Origin: Bacteroidota bacterium
Lineage (GTDB): Bacteria; Bacteroidota; Bacteroidia; Bacteroidales; F082
NCBI GenBank assembly: GCA_016845105.1
Contig: JAERTF010000178.1
Span: 1-36,719, forward strand
Reading direction: 5' to 3'
DNA length: 36,719 bases
Below the pieces are notes generated by a model that was not told where the DNA came from, ran no database searches, and worked only from the letters and a program-made list of their open reading frames with translations. Of this stretch, positions 1 to 10,200 are shown one piece after another; the first letter of the stretch is position 1; each line of letters begins with the position of its first letter. Both the position numbers and the translations under genes were made by a program.

Positions 1-2
1 AT

Positions 3-746
3 CCATTATTTTATAGTGATTCGATGGAAAAAGTTGGTTCATTTTGGCATATAAACCCATTTTATTCCTTTTTTAATATTTACACAGTTGTAAGCTTATT
101 TGCAGTAATTAAGCTAATGAAATATTGGTATAGAAATCAACAACTAAAGGCAGAACTTGAAAAAAAGAATAGAACAAGCGAATTAGCATTACTTCGTAGC
201 CAGCTAAACCCTCACTTTCTTTTTAATACATTAAATAATATTGATACTCTAATAGGAAGTGATCAGGATAAAGCTTCTGATGCTGTGATTAAACTCTCAG
301 AAATAATGAGATTTACATTGTATGAAGCAATTAATGATCGTGTTTCGTTGGAGAAAGAAATAAATTATCTTGAGAATTATATTTCTCTTCAACAATTAAG
401 GTTAAAGAATCCATTTTTCGTAAAGTTTGATAATGACATACAATGTTCAGGAATGAATATTGCCCCAATGCTTTTTATACCTTTTGTTGAAAATGCATTT
501 AAACATGGATTAAAAAATATCGTGGCTCCAGGTATCGAAATATCATTAACCTGCGAAAAGGGGGTGCTTGATTTTGAAGTCGTAAATAGATACAGTTTAA
601 TAGAGGAACAAAATAAGGATGCAACTTCTGGTATCGGGTTAATAAATACTAAGAAACGTTTGGAATTACTTTATCCTGAAAGACATAAGCTTGAGATCAG
701 AAAGAGTGCTGGAATCTATAAAATAAATCTCCAAATTAATTTATAG
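3..746 (+). CDS. LytS/YehU-family sensor histidine kinase, 5' end cut by the window edge
   Basis: This is the C-terminal part of a membrane sensor kinase of the LytS (His_kinase PF06580) type, which phosphorylates a LytTR response regulator. Counting from the first ATG at 24, a hydrophobic segment spans about residues 14-32 and is followed by a short coiled coil. The H-box QLNPHFLFNTLN has the phospho-acceptor His64. The N-box-like PFVENAFKHG and the glycine box GIGLINTKKRL complete the ATPase domain. The frame stays open without a stop from base 3 to the ATG, and family members normally carry several more membrane helices. The true start therefore probably lies upstream of the window and the ATG at 24 is internal. 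The LytTR regulator follows 89 bases downstream and is the likely partner. The input signal cannot be read from this part. The family call is secure; the start is not. Confidence 0.9.
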   Translation, partial: PLFYSDSMEKVGSFWHINPFYSFFNIYTVVSLFAVIKLMKYWYRNQQLKAELEKKNRTSELALLRSQLNPHFLFNTLNNIDTLIGSDQDKASDAVIKLSEIMRFTLYEAINDRVSLEKEINYLENYISLQQLRLKNPFFVKFDNDIQCSGMNIAPMLFIPFVENAFKHGLKNIVAPGIEISLTCEKGVLDFEVVNRYSLIEEQNKDATSGIGLINTKKRLELLYPERHKLEIRKSAGIYKINLQINL

Positions 747-804
747 ATTGAATATGCTGGTGTTGGCAGACAATACTTGTATTCTGTTTTTTTCTGGATC
801 TTAC

Positions 805-812
805 TATATTTG
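805..812 (+). promoter_or_regulatory. Possible Bacteroidota -7 promoter element (TATATTTG)
   Basis: TATATTTG matches the Bacteroidota sigma-ABfr -7 consensus TAnnTTTG. It sits 24 bases before the ATG of the LytTR regulator, inside the 89-base gap after the kinase gene. No convincing TTTG -33 box lies at the usual 19-base spacing, so this is a tentative separate promoter for the regulator. Confidence 0.4.
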
Positions 813-835
813 TCATAAGATTAACTACTATATAA

Positions 836-1564
836 ATGAAAATCACTTGTATCGCTGTTGACGATGAGCCATTGGCTCTGCAAAAAATGCATGATTACAT
901 ACTCAGAGTTGGTTATTTAGAACTGCTCGCCGAGTTTGATAATGCAATTGAGGCTCTTGAGTATTTAAAGACAAATAAAGTCGATTTGATGTTTCTTGAT
1001 ATTCAGATGGAGGAACTCACAGGTGTTCAGATGCTGGAAGCAATGAAGGATAAACCAAAGGTTGTATTCACAACAGCTTATCATGAATATGCCATAAAAG
1101 GCTATGAGTTGGATGTTTGTGATTATTTGTTGAAGCCTATTTCATTTTCAAGGTTTCTACAATCTTGTGAAAAGATCCATAATATGTTGGATACTGATTT
1201 TGAGAATGAATATCAACCACCTACTCATAATGAAAATACCCAACTCAATGAGTTTTTCTTCATTAAAAATGGAAGTGTTACTCAAAAAGTAAAAGTCGAT
1301 GAAATCCTTTATGTTGAAGGAATGAAGGATTATCTTATGGTACATACATATAATGAGAAGGTTATGACTCTGTTGAGCTTTAAAAAACTTGAATTATCAT
1401 TAACTTATCCTCAGTTTGTACGAATCCATAAATCCTATTTGGTAGCTGTTGATAAAATTACGAGCATCGAAAGAAACAGAGTTACAATAGGAGGTGTGAT
1501 ACTTCCCGTTGGAGAGAGCTATCGTAGACAGTTTTTTAAAGTCATCGAAGAGAATAAACTATAG
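836..1564 (+). CDS. LytTR-family response regulator
   Basis: This is a DNA-binding response regulator, probably the partner of the kinase just upstream. The receiver domain (about residues 1-120) has the acidic pair Asp9-Asp10, the phospho-acceptor Asp55 in FLDIQM, and the switch lysine in YLLKPI. The C-terminal half (about 140-240) is a LytTR domain, recognisable from FFIKNGS, ILYVEGMKDY, FVRIHKSYLV and the terminal LPVGESYRRQF pattern. Length (242 aa) is normal for the family. Such regulators bind imperfect direct repeats upstream of their targets, but the targets cannot be identified here. There is no evidence that the glycan locus 9 kb downstream is under its control. Confidence 0.93.
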   Translation: MKITCIAVDDEPLALQKMHDYILRVGYLELLAEFDNAIEALEYLKTNKVDLMFLDIQMEELTGVQMLEAMKDKPKVVFTTAYHEYAIKGYELDVCDYLLKPISFSRFLQSCEKIHNMLDTDFENEYQPPTHNENTQLNEFFFIKNGSVTQKVKVDEILYVEGMKDYLMVHTYNEKVMTLLSFKKLELSLTYPQFVRIHKSYLVAVDKITSIERNRVTIGGVILPVGESYRRQFFKVIEENKL

Positions 1565-1649
1565 TCAATTTAGTGATGTGTAGTTAATATGAGATTAAAA
1601 CAGTAAAACCTAAGATTGGTTTTTGATTAGATTTTTCTCACGAATACAA

Positions 1650-1679
1650 ATTCTAATGCATACTTGCAGGAATTAGAAT
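1650..1679. repeat. Inverted repeat, possible terminator or operator
   Basis: Perfect 8-base arms, attctaat (1650-1657) and attagaat (1672-1679), flank a 14-base loop that itself contains tgca twice. The repeat lies between the LytTR gene (stop at 1564) and the cotransporter gene (start at 1748). No T-run follows, so it could be a weak terminator for the two-component genes or an operator for the transporter. Confidence 0.35.
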
Positions 1680-1747
1680 AAATCCCTACATTCGTTTTCT
1701 AATAGCTATTTTGTATATCTTGTTAACATAAGTATTACACATTATAT

Positions 1748-3964
1748 ATGTCAAGTACCATATCACCTCAACCAATAAAATTCGGAACCTTTTTAGGTGT
1801 ATTTACACCTAGCGTATTAACAATTCTTGGGGTAATGATGTACCTCAGGTTTGGATGGGTGTTGGGCAACCTAGGCTTGCCCTTAACATTGCTGACGGTG
1901 ATACTCGCCAGTTCAATTACATTTATTACAGGACTTAGTGCCTCCGCAATATCTACAAATATGAAGGTAGGTATTGGTGGTGAATACTATATGATATCGC
2001 GCAGCTTGGGTATTCAGCTTGGTGGAGCTATCGGAATCCCACTATTTCTATGCAGAACGTTCAGCCTTACTTTATATGCATTTGGCTTAGCGGAATCAAT
2101 AGCTCCTTTTTGGCCAATGGAGTGGGGAGTTCCTCCCGTACAATTGTTGGCTGCTTTAATTATAGTTTTTGCTACGGCCGTTGCCGGAAAAAGTGCAAAC
2201 CTAAGCCTGAAAATGCAGATTCCGATTATGATAGCTGTTGGGTTAAGTGTAATTGCTTTATTTGTAGGAGTGTTATCAGGTGGGTTTCATACACCTGAAA
2301 TGGTTCCGCATTATGATCGTTCTGCACCCGAAGGATTTTGGTTTGTTTTTGCAGTATTCTTTCCAGCAGTTACAGGCTTTAGTGCAGGAATTGGGATGAG
2401 TGGAGATTTGAAGGATTCAAAGAAATCGATTCCAAAAGGAACAATTTTAGCTATTGTAACAGGAACTCTGATTTATATACTAATTCTTATAGCATTGTCA
2501 ATAACCTCAAAAGTAGATGGTGCTACGATGGCTAAAATTGATACAAGTGCACTTCCCATTTGGTCGAAGATCGCATTCTTAGGTATGGTACTCGTGTATC
2601 CCGGCCTGTGGGGAGCAATTTTATCCTCAGCATTTGGAAGCATACTCGGAGGCCCAAGAGTTTTGCAAGCATTATCGTTGGATAAAATAGCACCAAAGAT
2701 ATTGGGCCGTACAAGCAAGACTGGTCAGCCTACAATTGCTACATGGGTTACTGGAGCTATTGCTCTATTGGCAGTTGCTCTTGGTGACCTTAATGCGGTA
2801 GGTAGATGGGTAACTGTATTTTTCTTAACCTTATATATAGCAATAAATTTAGCAGCTGTGATTGAAAAATTGGTTGGAGACCTCTCATATAGGCCAACGA
2901 TAAAAGTACATTGGCTAATTTCTCTGTTGGGGTGTATTGGGGCTGGGGTTGTTATGTTCCTTATCAACCCAATTGCATGTGTAATTGCTATATCTGTTGA
3001 GATAGCTTTATACTGGTATCTCAAAAGAAAAGCCTTAAAAAGTAGCTGGGGAGATGTAAGGGCAGGTCTGTGGAGTTCATTGGCCAGAATAGCTCTAATT
3101 AAACTAAAGGAAAAACATTACACAGCCCGAAATTGGCGTCCAAATATTCTATTATTCTCATCCAACCCTTCCAGATTGATGAAATTAACCCGAATCGCAA
3201 ACTGGTTCAACCAAAATAAAGGTATCGTAACAGTTTGTAGAACCTTGGTTGGCGACATTGGAAAAATGGATGTTGATACTCAGGATATTCAACGAGAAAT
3301 GGAAAAAGAATTTGCGGCTAAGAAAATCACTGCATTTCCTGAGGCTTATATTGTTCCTAATTTTGAAGAAGGCATTATTGGTATTATACAAGCGAACGGA
3401 TTAGCAGGGATGCAATCAAATACTGTAATGTTTGGTTGGACAAATGGAATAGATCGGATCCAAAGACTAACAAGAATTGTTAGAATAGTGTCTAAAATGA
3501 AACAAAACAGTATACTAGTCCATGTACCTGAAACAGAAATGTCATCGTCTCATAATCGAATTGATGTATGGTGGCGAGGGATGCAAAAAAATGGTGATAT
3601 GATGCTATTGCTGGCTCATTTACTAAGTTTAAATACAGAGTGGAGACATGCAAAGTTGCGCATCAGAACAATTGTTTCTTCTCAAGATGAGCAACAACCA
3701 ATGAATGAAAAACTTGAGTCATTGATTACCGAATCAAGAATCTCAGCTAGTTGTGATGTCATATTAAAAAAAGTCGATGAAAATGTAACGAACATAATGC
3801 ATAATTCTAGTAAAGATGCAGATATTGTTTTCTTGGGATTAGCACTTCCTGAAAGAAATAACGAAGAAGTATTTGCAGAAGATTTAGATCGACTTGTTGT
3901 TGGTTTTAAATCAACTATACTAGTACGGAATGCTGAATCAACCCAGGGTGAACTAATCGAATAA
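1748..3964 (+). CDS. SLC12-like cation-chloride cotransporter (amino acid permease superfamily)
   Basis: This is an inner-membrane secondary transporter of the APC superfamily, closest in architecture to eukaryotic NKCC/KCC cotransporters and their bacterial relatives. The N-terminal 430 or so residues hold about 12 hydrophobic segments. The first carries the family signature FTPSVLTILGVMMYLRFGW, followed by GGEYYMISRSLG. The rest is a soluble C-terminal domain of about 300 residues with SLC12-type motifs: RPNILLFSSNPS, NTVMFGWTNG, IDVWWRGMQKNGDMMLLLAHLL and DADIVFLGLALPE. Length (738 aa) suits a bacterial member. Transported ions cannot be deduced. The gene stands alone, with inverted repeats in both flanking gaps. 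It is probably involved in ion or volume homeostasis and not linked to the glycan locus. Confidence 0.85.
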   Translation: MSSTISPQPIKFGTFLGVFTPSVLTILGVMMYLRFGWVLGNLGLPLTLLTVILASSITFITGLSASAISTNMKVGIGGEYYMISRSLGIQLGGAIGIPLFLCRTFSLTLYAFGLAESIAPFWPMEWGVPPVQLLAALIIVFATAVAGKSANLSLKMQIPIMIAVGLSVIALFVGVLSGGFHTPEMVPHYDRSAPEGFWFVFAVFFPAVTGFSAGIGMSGDLKDSKKSIPKGTILAIVTGTLIYILILIALSITSKVDGATMAKIDTSALPIWSKIAFLGMVLVYPGLWGAILSSAFGSILGGPRVLQALSLDKIAPKILGRTSKTGQPTIATWVTGAIALLAVALGDLNAVGRWVTVFFLTLYIAINLAAVIEKLVGDLSYRPTIKVHWLISLLGCIGAGVVMFLINPIACVIAISVEIALYWYLKRKALKSSWGDVRAGLWSSLARIALIKLKEKHYTARNWRPNILLFSSNPSRLMKLTRIANWFNQNKGIVTVCRTLVGDIGKMDVDTQDIQREMEKEFAAKKITAFPEAYIVPNFEEGIIGIIQANGLAGMQSNTVMFGWTNGIDRIQRLTRIVRIVSKMKQNSILVHVPETEMSSSHNRIDVWWRGMQKNGDMMLLLAHLLSLNTEWRHAKLRIRTIVSSQDEQQPMNEKLESLITESRISASCDVILKKVDENVTNIMHNSSKDADIVFLGLALPERNNEEVFAEDLDRLVVGFKSTILVRNAESTQGELIE

Positions 3965-3995
3965 ATAGGTTAGATTACTAATTACCCAAACTGCA

Positions 3996-4026
3996 AATTC
4001 TTTAACTCAGTCAGTTAAATAGAATT
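3996..4026. terminator. Hairpin downstream of the cotransporter gene
   Basis: tttaact (4001-4007) and agttaaa (4013-4019) pair perfectly around a 5-base loop. After a two-base bulge, aattc (3996-4000) pairs with gaatt (4022-4026). It begins 32 bases after the cotransporter stop. There is no long T-run, so termination is plausible but not certain; it could also be an operator. Confidence 0.4.
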
Positions 4027-4113
4027 AGAGATAAGTGTGTAAATAATATTGATAAAAGACACTAAAGAAGCCTTATATAGCTTCTATCATGTGACAACAA
4101 ATTACTTGAGTAA

Positions 4114-4872
4114 ATGATTGATAATAAAAAGATTACCGTCGAAGTTTGTGCAACCTCAATTATGTCGGCAATGGCTGCTGAGAGGGGAGGAGCCAAAAGA
4201 ATCGAACTATGTGACAATATAATAGAAGGAGGCACTACACCTGGTATGGGTACCATTAAAATGGCAGTGGAGAAACTGTCGCTGGATGTATGTGTACTTA
4301 TTCGCCCTAGAGGAGGAGATTTCTTGTACAACGATACAGAGTTTCAGATAATGAAGGAGGATATAATTCTATGCAGAGAACTTAATGTAGTAGGTGTGGT
4401 AATTGGGATATTGACAAAAGACGGTTTGGTCGACATTCCAAGAATGAAAGAACTCATTAAACTTGCTCGTCCAATGGATGTTGTATTTCACCGTGCGTTC
4501 GATATGTGTTCTGATCCATATAAAGTTCTTAATCAACTTATCGAGTTAAATATTGACAGGTTGCTAACCTCAGGTCAAAAAAACACTGCAATTGAAGGTG
4601 TAGAGTTTATTCGGGAAATAATATCCATTGCAGAAGGCAGAATAGAAATTATGCCAGGGTCAGGAATTAGTATCGATAATTTTAAAGATCTTATTGAAAG
4701 AACTGGAGCAACAAACTTCCATCTTACCGGAAGAAGTAAAGTCAGTAGTGAAATGGAATATCGGCAAAATGAAGTGATGTTAAATAGTATTGATAAGAGT
4801 GCTGATTATACGTGGCATGAAACTGATGTTAAGATAATAAAGGAAATTGTTCGGATTGCTGATACCAATTAA
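4114..4872 (+). CDS. cutC: CutC-family protein (copper homeostasis CutC)
   Basis: A TIM-barrel protein of the CutC family (PF03932), cytoplasmic, 252 aa, normal length. The N-terminus VEVCATSIMSAMAAERGGA, then RIELCDNIIEGGTTPGMG, is the strongest family signature. IRPRGGDFLYN, VFHRAFDM, LLTSGQ and IMPGSGI also match conserved strand ends. CutC was named for copper tolerance in Escherichia coli, but a direct role in copper handling has been questioned, so the reaction remains open. The gene is single, with 149 bases upstream and more than 300 downstream. No link to the neighbouring genes is visible. Confidence 0.93.
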   Translation: MIDNKKITVEVCATSIMSAMAAERGGAKRIELCDNIIEGGTTPGMGTIKMAVEKLSLDVCVLIRPRGGDFLYNDTEFQIMKEDIILCRELNVVGVVIGILTKDGLVDIPRMKELIKLARPMDVVFHRAFDMCSDPYKVLNQLIELNIDRLLTSGQKNTAIEGVEFIREIISIAEGRIEIMPGSGISIDNFKDLIERTGATNFHLTGRSKVSSEMEYRQNEVMLNSIDKSADYTWHETDVKIIKEIVRIADTN

Positions 4873-5194
4873 ATATTAAAACAAATTAGCCAAACCTATT
4901 TGCCCTGGCAGCGATTCAAAGATTACGGGATAGTTCTCTCTGTAGAATTAAAAAAGATTATCCTTTTCAATCTTTTTGTATTTGTATTCTTCTTAAATTT
5001 GATTCTTACACTTAAACCCAGATTATATATGGAGCTACGTAATAGATTCTCTAGTGCATATTCCGAGTTAAACTAAAGTAACGATAACCCTATTTCAAGG
5101 TTTAGATAAGTAATACCAAATAGTAAGCAAAGGGGTATTATGATAACTAATTGGTGTAATTCAATATTAATTAAAGTGAAAAAATAATAATCTG
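4873..5194. other. 322-base intergenic region with a short inverted repeat
   Basis: No open frame of note and no RNA gene was recognised here. The only structure seen is taatacc (5111-5117) facing ggtatta (5134-5140), a perfect 7-base inverted repeat with a 16-base loop. It lies 55 bases before the next start codon and could be an upstream regulatory site. No TAnnTTTG element was found. Confidence 0.35.
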
Positions 5195-6982
5195 ATGCTA
5201 TATTCTAAAGGCCTTCACGTTAAAATTATTGGAAAGGTTAGTTACTTAAGTTTGATAAGGAATAAACTAAATATTAAGTTAATAACCGCAAGTTTAGTTT
5301 TATTATTAATTGCACCTTTATATAGCAACTCACAAGTTTATAATGATCCGCCAGAATGCTTTCCAAAGTTTAATATTGTTACCAGTGAGTCACCTTCCCC
5401 GGGTTATTACTTTTTATCAGGTACATATTATGGAATTCAAAACACAACCTATTGTATAATTCTTGACACACTTGGATTTCCGGTTTTTTATCAAAAGCAT
5501 CCATCTGGAAAACGAGCTATGGGGTTTACCATGCAGAAAAATGGTGAGTTGTCTTACTTTGGTGGTTATCAAAATTCACTGAATAGGAAGTTTGTAATAC
5601 TTGACAGTACATACAATATTGTTAATGAACTTGGTGCAGTTAATGGTTTTTTTACAGATAGTCATGAACTCATTATAGAGGAAGACGGAAGCTATTGGCT
5701 CCTGGCATACGATATTAGAATGGTTGATATGAGTCTGATTGTAAGCGGCGGTAATCCCAATGCAACGGTTGTAGGATGTGTGATTCAACATATTGACACT
5801 GCTCAGAACCTATTATTTCAATGGAATAGCTGGAATCATATGGATATTACCGACTGTGATACTTTGTTTGTTGATTTAACAGCTCAATCCATTGATTATG
5901 TTCATGCGAATGCACTAGCCTTTGATTCGGATGGTAACATTCTTTTGTCAGGCAGATATTTAAATGAGATTACTAAAATTGATATAGCCACAGGTGATAT
6001 TATCTGGCGTTGGGGTGGGAATAATAATCAATTTGAATTCCAAAATGAAAACGACAGATTTTTCGGACAACATATGATCAGGTACAATAAAACTTCGGAT
6101 TCTTATACCCTTTTTGATAATGGAAACTGGCATTCACCTCCACACTCCAGAGGGTTAGAGTTTGAGCTAGATCAGGATTTGTTTATGGCATACAGAGTAA
6201 GTACTTTTGATCATGATCCTAAGATTTTTACTTCAGCCATGGGTGGTATGCAAAGGACTGATGATGGTAAAACAATAGTTAACTGGTCGAAGAATAACTG
6301 CATCTTTACAGAGTACGACGAGAGCAACAATATTGTTTTTGAGATAGAATGTCAGGACTCGATAATTGTTAGTTATAGGGTGACTAAACATGATTGGCAT
6401 ACGTCTTTATTTAGTTTCGTAGACGATGAGGTAAATTTTCAGAACATTGTACTAGGTGATTCTGCAACTATTGAGATAGGGGTCATCAATAATCAAGAAT
6501 ATGATGTTGTGATAAATGGTTTTAATATTGAAAACCCTTCTTTTTCGATGACAACAGTCTTGCCTGTAACAATAGAAGCAGGTCAGATATATGATTTTAA
6601 GTTACAGTATAAACCATCTGAACTAACATATAGTCAAAGCGTTTTTTCATTATTTCACAGTACAGATACTTCCAGAATAGCACAGCAAATAAGAGTAACC
6701 GGAACTACGTTAGTTGGGATGGATGAAAGATTCTCTTCTGTTATTTCTGATGTAATTATTTACCCTAATCCTGTGAATGATAAGTCAATCCTAAGACTTA
6801 AAAATAATGAACCATTTTTTCATATCAAAGTTGCTGATGCAGAAGGGAATACGATTATTGACGAAAATCACGCAATTACAACTGAATACCGATTGAATTC
6901 AGAAAATATGATGTCTGGATTATATTTTGTGAGGTTGATAAACTCAAAGGGTGTTCATGTTGGGAAGTTTTTGGTAAAATAA
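5195..6982 (+). CDS. Arylsulfotransferase-like propeller protein with T9SS sorting domain
   Basis: An exported protein of 595 aa. A long basic N-region and a hydrophobic stretch (about residues 29-45) ending before SNSQVY form the signal peptide. Residues 60-400 resemble the ASST/ASST-like beta-propeller family: repeated blade strands, YVHANALAFDSDGNIL with His237, ITKIDIATGDIIWRWGG, and GQHMIRY with His293. Characterised AssT enzymes use a later nucleophilic histidine. The corresponding place here appears to read GGMQRTDDG, with no histidine, so sulfotransferase activity is doubtful. A beta-sandwich region (about 410-510) follows. The last 80 residues are a T9SS type A sorting domain (IIYPNPVND, SGLYFVRLI, GKFLVK). 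The product is predicted to be secreted or surface-anchored. It is convergent with the next gene. The N-region is unusually long, so a non-ATG internal start is possible. Confidence 0.75.
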   Translation: MLYSKGLHVKIIGKVSYLSLIRNKLNIKLITASLVLLLIAPLYSNSQVYNDPPECFPKFNIVTSESPSPGYYFLSGTYYGIQNTTYCIILDTLGFPVFYQKHPSGKRAMGFTMQKNGELSYFGGYQNSLNRKFVILDSTYNIVNELGAVNGFFTDSHELIIEEDGSYWLLAYDIRMVDMSLIVSGGNPNATVVGCVIQHIDTAQNLLFQWNSWNHMDITDCDTLFVDLTAQSIDYVHANALAFDSDGNILLSGRYLNEITKIDIATGDIIWRWGGNNNQFEFQNENDRFFGQHMIRYNKTSDSYTLFDNGNWHSPPHSRGLEFELDQDLFMAYRVSTFDHDPKIFTSAMGGMQRTDDGKTIVNWSKNNCIFTEYDESNNIVFEIECQDSIIVSYRVTKHDWHTSLFSFVDDEVNFQNIVLGDSATIEIGVINNQEYDVVINGFNIENPSFSMTTVLPVTIEAGQIYDFKLQYKPSELTYSQSVFSLFHSTDTSRIAQQIRVTGTTLVGMDERFSSVISDVIIYPNPVNDKSILRLKNNEPFFHIKVADAEGNTIIDENHAITTEYRLNSENMMSGLYFVRLINSKGVHVGKFLVK

Positions 6983-7136
6983 ACACATACACATTGTAGT
7001 TGGCTCTAATACTTGCATAGATTGGCTCCTTCCTTCAACTTCAGCAGAGGCATTAAAATGAGGACTGTTAAATTGGTTATGTGAAGCGTAGGAAATCGCC
7101 CGGATTAGTAAGACAAAATAAATGTAAAAATAAATA

Positions 7137-7192
7137 AGCCACAGATTCTCAGTTATAAAACAATTTTCGTTTTAATTTGTGAATCTGTGGCT
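7137..7192. terminator. Strong bidirectional terminator hairpin
   Basis: agccacagattc (7137-7148) and gaatctgtggct (7181-7192) are perfect 12-base arms. The loop holds a second nested stem, taaaac (7156-7161) with gtttta (7169-7174). The element lies between two convergent genes ending at 6982 (+) and 7227 (-), so it probably terminates transcription from both sides. Confidence 0.75.
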
Positions 7193-7226
7193 AAATTATC
7201 ATAACGATAATGAACCTAATCAATAT

Positions 7227-10200
7227 CTATTTTCTAAGAATTATTTTTCTAACCTCTTTGCTATTTTTTGTTCTTATCTCAACAAAATATATACCTGTAG
7301 CTTGATTCGATAAGTCGATGGATTGTGAAAGAGTACTTGATGTACTTACTATTGCTTTTGAGAATAATTTCTGACCTTGGGGGTTTATTACATTTATTTC
7401 TAGGTCACCAATATAATCAACTACAGAAATGTTGAAAATTCCTGTTGATGGATTTGGAATTATTTCAACTTTTATCTCATCTTTAGATATTTCATCTATA
7501 ATTACATTGTTTGAAATAAGAACATTATCAATATATAAGTTGTTCCCATAATGACAGTAAGATTCGAACATTATCTTAACATTTGGTGAGCCTTCCCAGT
7601 TTGATAAATCAAGTAAAGTACACTCACTACCATAACCAAATCCGCACCAGTCTTCATTCGATTGAGGGATGAATGAATCCATGGTTGTTGGACTGGTAGC
7701 AAAAATTCCTGTACCATCAGGGCCGTTTGCGTATAATCTGGTCCAATTCTCACCGCAGTCATCACTAATATAAACAATTAGTGAGTCCTTTTGGAATGCT
7801 CTCTGTGCATAAGCATGTTCAAATTGCATATGCAGATTTGCTAATCCTTTAAAATTCATTGCTGGGCTAATCATGCGATCACGTTCCCCAAACCTTGGAT
7901 AATCAATATTGTTCATCCATGGTGCCTTATTGCCGGGGTATGAACCAAGTACTTCGGTAATTTCCCAGGTTACTTGTTCGTCGGGGTTTTCTATAGTCCA
8001 TCCATTATCCTTTAGGCTTTCAAATTCAAAATTTTCAACAAAAGGTAGCTCAATTCCACCGGCATGAATGTAGTTTGTTTTGGTTAAAGAATTGTTGCCC
8101 ACCGAATTTGAAGTTGTTAGTGTAACCGAGTAAACACCTGGGTCAAATTCAACTACTGGGTTTTGAGAGTTTTTATCAGTTCCATTCACAAATACCACCG
8201 TTGAAGGTGAAAAGCTCCATTCCCAAGTATCAGGACAGTATAAGGATTGGTCGAAAAGTTCAACTTCATTATTACTACATGCTATCGAATCGTTAGTTGT
8301 AAAGTTTGTTGAAGGTAATAATGTAGAACTTACAACTATATAGTCTTCTTTTAGCATGATATCGGTTCCCAAACTATTAGTAACAGTTAATTGCACATTA
8401 TAAGTTCCTTCCGAATCATATGTAATGCCAGTAGGGTTTCTGTCTGTTGAAGAGCTTGGTGTTCCGCCTTCAAAAACCCAATCATAAGTTTCAGGGGGGC
8501 CTTGGGATAAACTTGTAAAGTTATTACTACATCCTATTGGTATAGTTGTTTGCTCAGCTTCAAATTCTGCTGTAGGTGCATAGATAATAACATTTGCTTC
8601 CCATAATCCTCTACCATACGTTGCAGCTCTAATGAGTCCTGCACCATGATTTATCTCAAGTTCATTAACTATTACATTTGGAAGGTTTTCCATAAACGAT
8701 GAGTATTCTGAAAGAGTATTATCAACATAATATACGCCAACATCCATTCCAACATAAATTGGGTTGATACTCCCAACTGAGAATGCAACACAGTTTGCTG
8801 GAATATTAGGTAAGTTGAGTGAATAATTTGTCCATGTAGAGCCTGCATCTTCGCTTATATATACCTTTTCTCCTGTTGTAAATCCAGAAAGGCTAACTGC
8901 AATTGTTTCAGGATCTTCAGGATGAATTGCAATATATGAAATTTGTAAATTTGGTAATCCATCAGCAATACTTGACCAGCTTTCTCCTCCATTTATGGTT
9001 CGGTAAATTTTTGATTCTTTGGAAGTATAAATATAATCACCATTTGATTCAGAAATGGCCATATTATCCAGGTTGCCAACTCCGAAGTTTGAAATTGTGG
9101 TCCAGCTATTCATTCCATTTGTAGTTTTTCTAACCTCGGATGAACCAACATAAAGAGTACCAGGCTCATCTGGATGAATTACAAAAGGTGTAACCCAATT
9201 ACCCCCCCCTGGTTGTGCAATATTCATTCCGCCATGGTTACCTCCATTGTTGGATTTATAAAAAATTCCATTTTGCGAAGTTCCATAAACAATATTGCTA
9301 TTCGTATAGTCGGGAATGCATTCCATACCATCGGCTCCCAACCATTCATGCCAATGATCAGTAGTATAAACACTTGTGCCATTATCCTGTGATCCTCCCA
9401 ATATTTTATATGGATCATTTTTAGAAGTCCCAATTTTGTAGAATTGTCGAATTGAGATTCCTTCGGTTAGGTTGGTCCATGTTGAAGCTCCATCTGTTGA
9501 TTTACTAATTAATCCATCACTGCCAACAAATAATGTGCTTCCAAAAAATACCATCTCATGAATATCACAGTGGGTATACCCAATTGGGTTGTTCCAAGTC
9601 CAGTCCGTAGTTTTTGTCCATGAAGTTCCGCCATTTTGCGACTTCCATGTATTTATTTCTCCTAAATGAACTTCCTCTGCATCTGTATGTGAAACACAAA
9701 ATGCTAAATCATACCAAGCCTGGCTCCCTTGATTTGGTTGTGAAGACCTTTTTGTAAAAGATTCACCACTATCTTCTGAACGATAAATACCGTTATTTGA
9801 TGAAAAATAGTAAACATAATCAGGATTGTCATCGCTTACAGCAATTTGAGCACGACTGCCTGTAGACATACCAGTTTTTTCAATAAAAGTATCACCACCA
9901 TCGGATGACTTGAAAAACTTTTGAGTAATGGTGTATATAACGGATGGGTCTCCTGGTTTAAACTCCAGATCATCAATATTACCCGAATGAACTTTTGTCC
10001 AATTATCGCCCGAATCAGTAGTCCTGTAAACACCGTCAGTTGTTCCTGCGAATAGTATAGTTGGGTCGATTGGGTTTATTAATAATTTGCAGATTGTTCT
10101 GTTTTGATTAATAGTCCAGTCAAGTCCTGTTGTATTCCAGGTTACACCACCATCAGTAGATTTGAGAACGCCGATGCTATAGTTGTCACTTGCGTCCTTA

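Noticed and set aside
4062..4331. 89-codon minus-strand frame across the start of cutC
   Set aside because: It is antisense to the most conserved part of CutC, with no supporting signals.
5111..5140. Riboswitch or small RNA in the 322-base gap before the arylsulfotransferase-like gene
   Set aside because: Only a single 7-base inverted repeat was found. No conserved riboswitch core or terminator/antiterminator pair could be recognised.
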